From assembly GCA_022729775.1 (NCBI GenBank), contig DZBA01000142.1, positions 1 to 8,077 on the forward strand: a DNA stretch of 8,077 bases. Direction: 5' to 3'. Position 1 is the first letter of the stretch; each line of letters starts with the position of its first letter. This stretch comes from Anaerolinea thermophila (GTDB lineage Bacteria; Chloroflexota; Anaerolineae; Anaerolineales; Villigracilaceae). Position numbers and translations under genes: made by a program. Shown here one piece after another: positions 6,209-8,077 of this stretch. The notes under the pieces are model-generated. The model had not been told where the DNA came from. It saw only the letters and a program-made list of their open reading frames with translations, and searched no databases.

Positions 6209-6731
6209 ACTTGCGGATTATTTTCCCCGCAATGATGGTAACAAGCCCAAGCAGCAATAACGTAAATTTGATGGTCGCGCAAATTGTGGCAACCTGTGGG
6301 TATGGCGATTCGGCATCGTGCATCAGAATATGCCAGAGCGCGTAATTTTCAACTGTGTCGAATATCGCCGCAAGGAGCGCGCCCCAGCCCATCAGCGCGG
6401 CGAGAGATTGATAGGGGAGCGGTTTGTTTTCGCGCGCGAGAATCAATCCCAGGGAGAGCGCAAGCGCGTAAACGGGCATGAAGAGATAATCGAAGCCGAG
6501 TCCAAACGCGGCGGCGAGACGCGCGTCCGCATCCCATGAGTTGATGATGCGCTGGGACAAGTCTACATTGCGCGCCATCTCAAAAGACACGATGCCGTTG
6601 GGCGCGGCTTCTGTTTTCAGGCGCTGATCCAGCATGTTGAATATGCCGAATATGAAGAGTGTCAGCGCGAAGAAAAAATAAAAAAGCGGTTTGCGCGTAT
6701 GTTGTGGAAGAAATTCAAATGGATGTTTCAT
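6207..6731 (-). CDS. four-helix integral membrane protein of unknown function (174 aa)
   Basis: I do not recognise the family. The protein shows four hydrophobic segments: about 15-35, 75-98, 108-134 and 145-170. A soluble loop of about 40 residues (36-74, containing GIVSFEMA and IINSWDADARLAAAF) separates the first two. Acidic and aromatic residues lie within or next to helices (GFDYLFMPVYA at 79-89, IFDTVENYALW at 123-133), where one might expect a conserved functional core. The N-terminus is basic (KHPF, TRKP), favouring a cytoplasmic start. Its ATG lies inside the end of the upstream GNAT gene (17-nt overlap, different frame), so translation is probably coupled. Only a weak GGAA precedes it. 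The stop codon overlaps the T-run of the convergent kinase terminator. A membrane location is likely; no function can be assigned. Confidence 0.85.
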   Translation of the reverse strand: MKHPFEFLPQHTRKPLFYFFFALTLFIFGIFNMLDQRLKTEAAPNGIVSFEMARNVDLSQRIINSWDADARLAAAFGLGFDYLFMPVYALALSLGLILARENKPLPYQSLAALMGWGALLAAIFDTVENYALWHILMHDAESPYPQVATICATIKFTLLLLGLVTIIAGKIIRK

Positions 6732-7887
6732 GCGATTCCAATTTTTTTCGATATACGCGATGTCTTTTGTATTCTACGCCATTCAGGTTTTGCAAATCTC
6801 CAGACATCTGCCCAGCGGATTCAGCCACTTGTGCCATTTCAACTTTTACTTTTGTCATATCTACTTTTCTCGCGTCTTTGACTTCGAGCAGGGCTTTGCC
6901 TATCGCGTAATACAATAGGGCGTTTCCGCCAGCGCCTTGAAACTCAGGCAAAACGCCTACGCCGTTGATGGTGACCCATGTTGTGCGGCGCATTTCCAGC
7001 AACAGGTCAATTAACCCAAAAGGGAACAACTTTCCTTTGGAACGCTGCATGGCGGCAGAGACATCGTAGAATGCTGCTATAAAACCAACGACTTCTTCAC
7101 CGCGCGTGATTAATTTGATAAGGCGATAATCCGCAACGGATAGAAGGTTTTCTGTAACGAGGTCAATCTCATGTTTTGAAAGCGGGTAATATTCCCAGTT
7201 TTCTACAAAGGCGCGGTTATAAGTTTTTGCGATTCGGTCTGCCCATAAGCGGAAGTCATTTTTGTCTTTGAAATTTTTAATCTCCAATGACCCGCGCTGC
7301 ATGACTTTCTCTGTGATGCGCGTAACCCTTTCCGGGATTTCCAATTTATCGGAAGGCAGGTGCGTAGTTACAAAGTCCATTTCTTTTTCAAACCCTTGCG
7401 CTTCCACCAGATTGCGATAATAGGCATGGTTATAGTTGAGCATATTCATTGTTTGGCGTTCTTCGTAGCCGAGTATTAAAATGCCATAGCCGTCGAAAAC
7501 TCCCATGCCTTTTGGTCCAACAATTTGATTTAACCCGCGCGCTTTTGCCCAGTCAAAGACGGCGTTGAATAACGCGGTTGCCGCTTCCATATCGTCTTCA
7601 CACTCGAAGAAATAAAAATCCGCTTCCTTTTTTTTGTGATATTCGTTGAATGGCTTGTTTTCGATGGCGGCGATGCGCCCGACATCGCGCCCGTCTTTTA
7701 CCGCGAGGAAGAAATCAACAACTGAGTGTTCGTGGAAGGGATGTTTTTTCCGGTCAAGTTGCATGTACGCGTCAATATTCAGCGGCGGAACCCATTGTTT
7801 GTTGCCTGCATAGATTCGGTGCGGTAATTCGATAAACCGACGGACTTGCTTCTTATTTTTTGTATCCACCTTTTCTATGATAACCAT
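6715..7887 (-). CDS. GNAT-superfamily (YghO-like) acyltransferase-like protein (390 aa)
   Basis: The N-terminal block, RFIELPHRIYAGNKQWVPPL (17-36) followed by a run ending KKHPFHEH, is typical of a large GNAT-related family that includes E. coli YghO. AVKDGRDVGRIAAIEN (62-77) is a GNAT-like beta hairpin. In the C-terminal half, VGFIAAFYD (267-275) and GVGVLPEFQGAGGNALL (309-325) look like the acetyl-CoA-binding region of a second GNAT fold. Substrate is unknown. An ATG four codons upstream (7899) is open, but GGAGG (7897-7893) lies inside those codons and 5 nt before the ATG at 7887. I therefore choose 7887. It is the first gene of a two-gene operon whose stop codon overlaps the next start. 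The motif Q-G-A-G-G-N departs slightly from the canonical Q/R-x-x-G-x-G/A. Confidence 0.85.
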   Translation of the reverse strand: MVIIEKVDTKNKKQVRRFIELPHRIYAGNKQWVPPLNIDAYMQLDRKKHPFHEHSVVDFFLAVKDGRDVGRIAAIENKPFNEYHKKKEADFYFFECEDDMEAATALFNAVFDWAKARGLNQIVGPKGMGVFDGYGILILGYEERQTMNMLNYNHAYYRNLVEAQGFEKEMDFVTTHLPSDKLEIPERVTRITEKVMQRGSLEIKNFKDKNDFRLWADRIAKTYNRAFVENWEYYPLSKHEIDLVTENLLSVADYRLIKLITRGEEVVGFIAAFYDVSAAMQRSKGKLFPFGLIDLLLEMRRTTWVTINGVGVLPEFQGAGGNALLYYAIGKALLEVKDARKVDMTKVKVEMAQVAESAGQMSGDLQNLNGVEYKRHRVYRKKLESHETSI

Positions 7888-7892
7888 GCCAG

Positions 7893-7897
7893 CCTCC
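7893..7897 (-). promoter_or_regulatory. Shine-Dalgarno that decides the GNAT start
   Basis: GGAGG on the minus strand ends 5 nt before the ATG at 7887. It overlaps codons 1-3 of the longer reading that begins at 7899, which argues against that longer start. Confidence 0.8.
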
Positions 7898-7906
7898 ATT
7901 TTTTAA

Positions 7907-7923
7907 TACGGTTCTCTACCGTA
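7907..7923. repeat. small inverted repeat upstream of the GNAT operon
   Basis: TACGGT and ACCGTA flank a 5-nt spacer, about 10 bp before the Shine-Dalgarno. On the minus strand it is followed by TTAAAAAATGG, so it is not a terminator. It could be an operator or a 5'-UTR hairpin, or chance. Confidence 0.3.
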
Positions 7924-8077
7924 CACGCAAACTCTATTTGTCTGTTTTACCTTCGGAAATTCCAGCGTAACAGGGATGACCTTTGGGTTTTTCCGAGGAA
8001 AATGTACGGCGCAAATAATGCGTAAAGTCATCACTCACAAGTTAAGGTTTCAAGTCTCATGTCAAGGGCATTTTCAG
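7924..8077. other. non-coding upstream region of the GNAT operon
   Basis: No gene is seen. On the minus strand a perfect TTGACA lies at 8064-8059, but no acceptable -10 follows at 16-18 bp. TTGCGT with TATTAA (16-bp spacing, 7932-7905) is a poor alternative close to the gene. A palindrome TTTTCC-GA-GGAAAA lies at 7989-8002. The actual operon promoter is unresolved. Confidence 0.4.

Noticed and set aside
7888..7899. Longer GNAT start at 7899
   Set aside because: The only good Shine-Dalgarno (7893-7897) lies inside these codons and is properly spaced for the ATG at 7887. The longer start has no ribosome-binding site of its own.
7949..7958. ACCTTCGGAA, a 10-bp match to the inner arm of the MITE-like element
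   Set aside because: Neither the second arm, the terminal repeats nor a flanking duplication is present. A 10-bp match can be chance, so it is not called a second or decayed copy.
1..8077. CRISPR array, transposase, phage or defence-system genes
   Set aside because: No regularly spaced direct repeats, no transposase or integrase motifs and no known defence-protein motifs were seen on either strand.

Overview
The window looks like chromosomal DNA of moderate GC content from a free-living bacterium. GCGC-rich codon use, a large noncanonical GH13 protein and a membrane/GAF histidine kinase with an extended lid are reminiscent of Chloroflexota (Anaerolineae-like). That placement is inference from style, not from a marker gene.

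Layout, left to right. A minus-strand tRNA-Gly(CCC) with a near-consensus promoter fills the left edge. Next is a minus-strand unit for an 81-aa SWIM zinc-finger protein. It has a strong sigma-70-type promoter, a possible 12-codon leader ORF, an intrinsic terminator whose 5' arm begins in that ORF's stop codon, then the Shine-Dalgarno and the gene, closed by a bidirectional terminator. A 3-kb minus-strand gene follows, encoding a 1006-aa GH13 glycoside hydrolase/transglycosylase-like protein with a 133-residue Lys/Ala/Pro-rich, histone-H1-like tail. Only 55 bp separates it from a divergent plus-strand gene for a 753-aa multi-pass membrane, GAF-domain sensor histidine kinase with no response regulator in view. 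The right third holds a minus-strand two-gene operon: a GNAT-superfamily protein of the YghO-like type overlaps by 17 nt a small four-helix membrane protein of unknown function.

Between the convergent kinase gene and that operon sits the most striking non-coding object: a 110-bp element with perfect 11-bp terminal inverted repeats, flanked by 8-bp direct repeats (GCGCGAAG). It looks like a MITE or other nonautonomous insertion. It lies between the kinase stop codon and the kinase's own intrinsic terminator, and the duplicated target includes the first bases of the terminator stem. Its inner 13-bp inverted repeat, read on the minus strand, is followed by a T-rich run and could terminate the opposing operon.

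No CRISPR array, transposase gene or recognisable defence system is visible. The genes look like housekeeping or accessory functions (carbohydrate-active enzyme, sensor kinase, acyltransferase-like protein) rather than one pathway. The novelty is in the small regulatory and repeat architecture and in the odd features of the GH13 protein.
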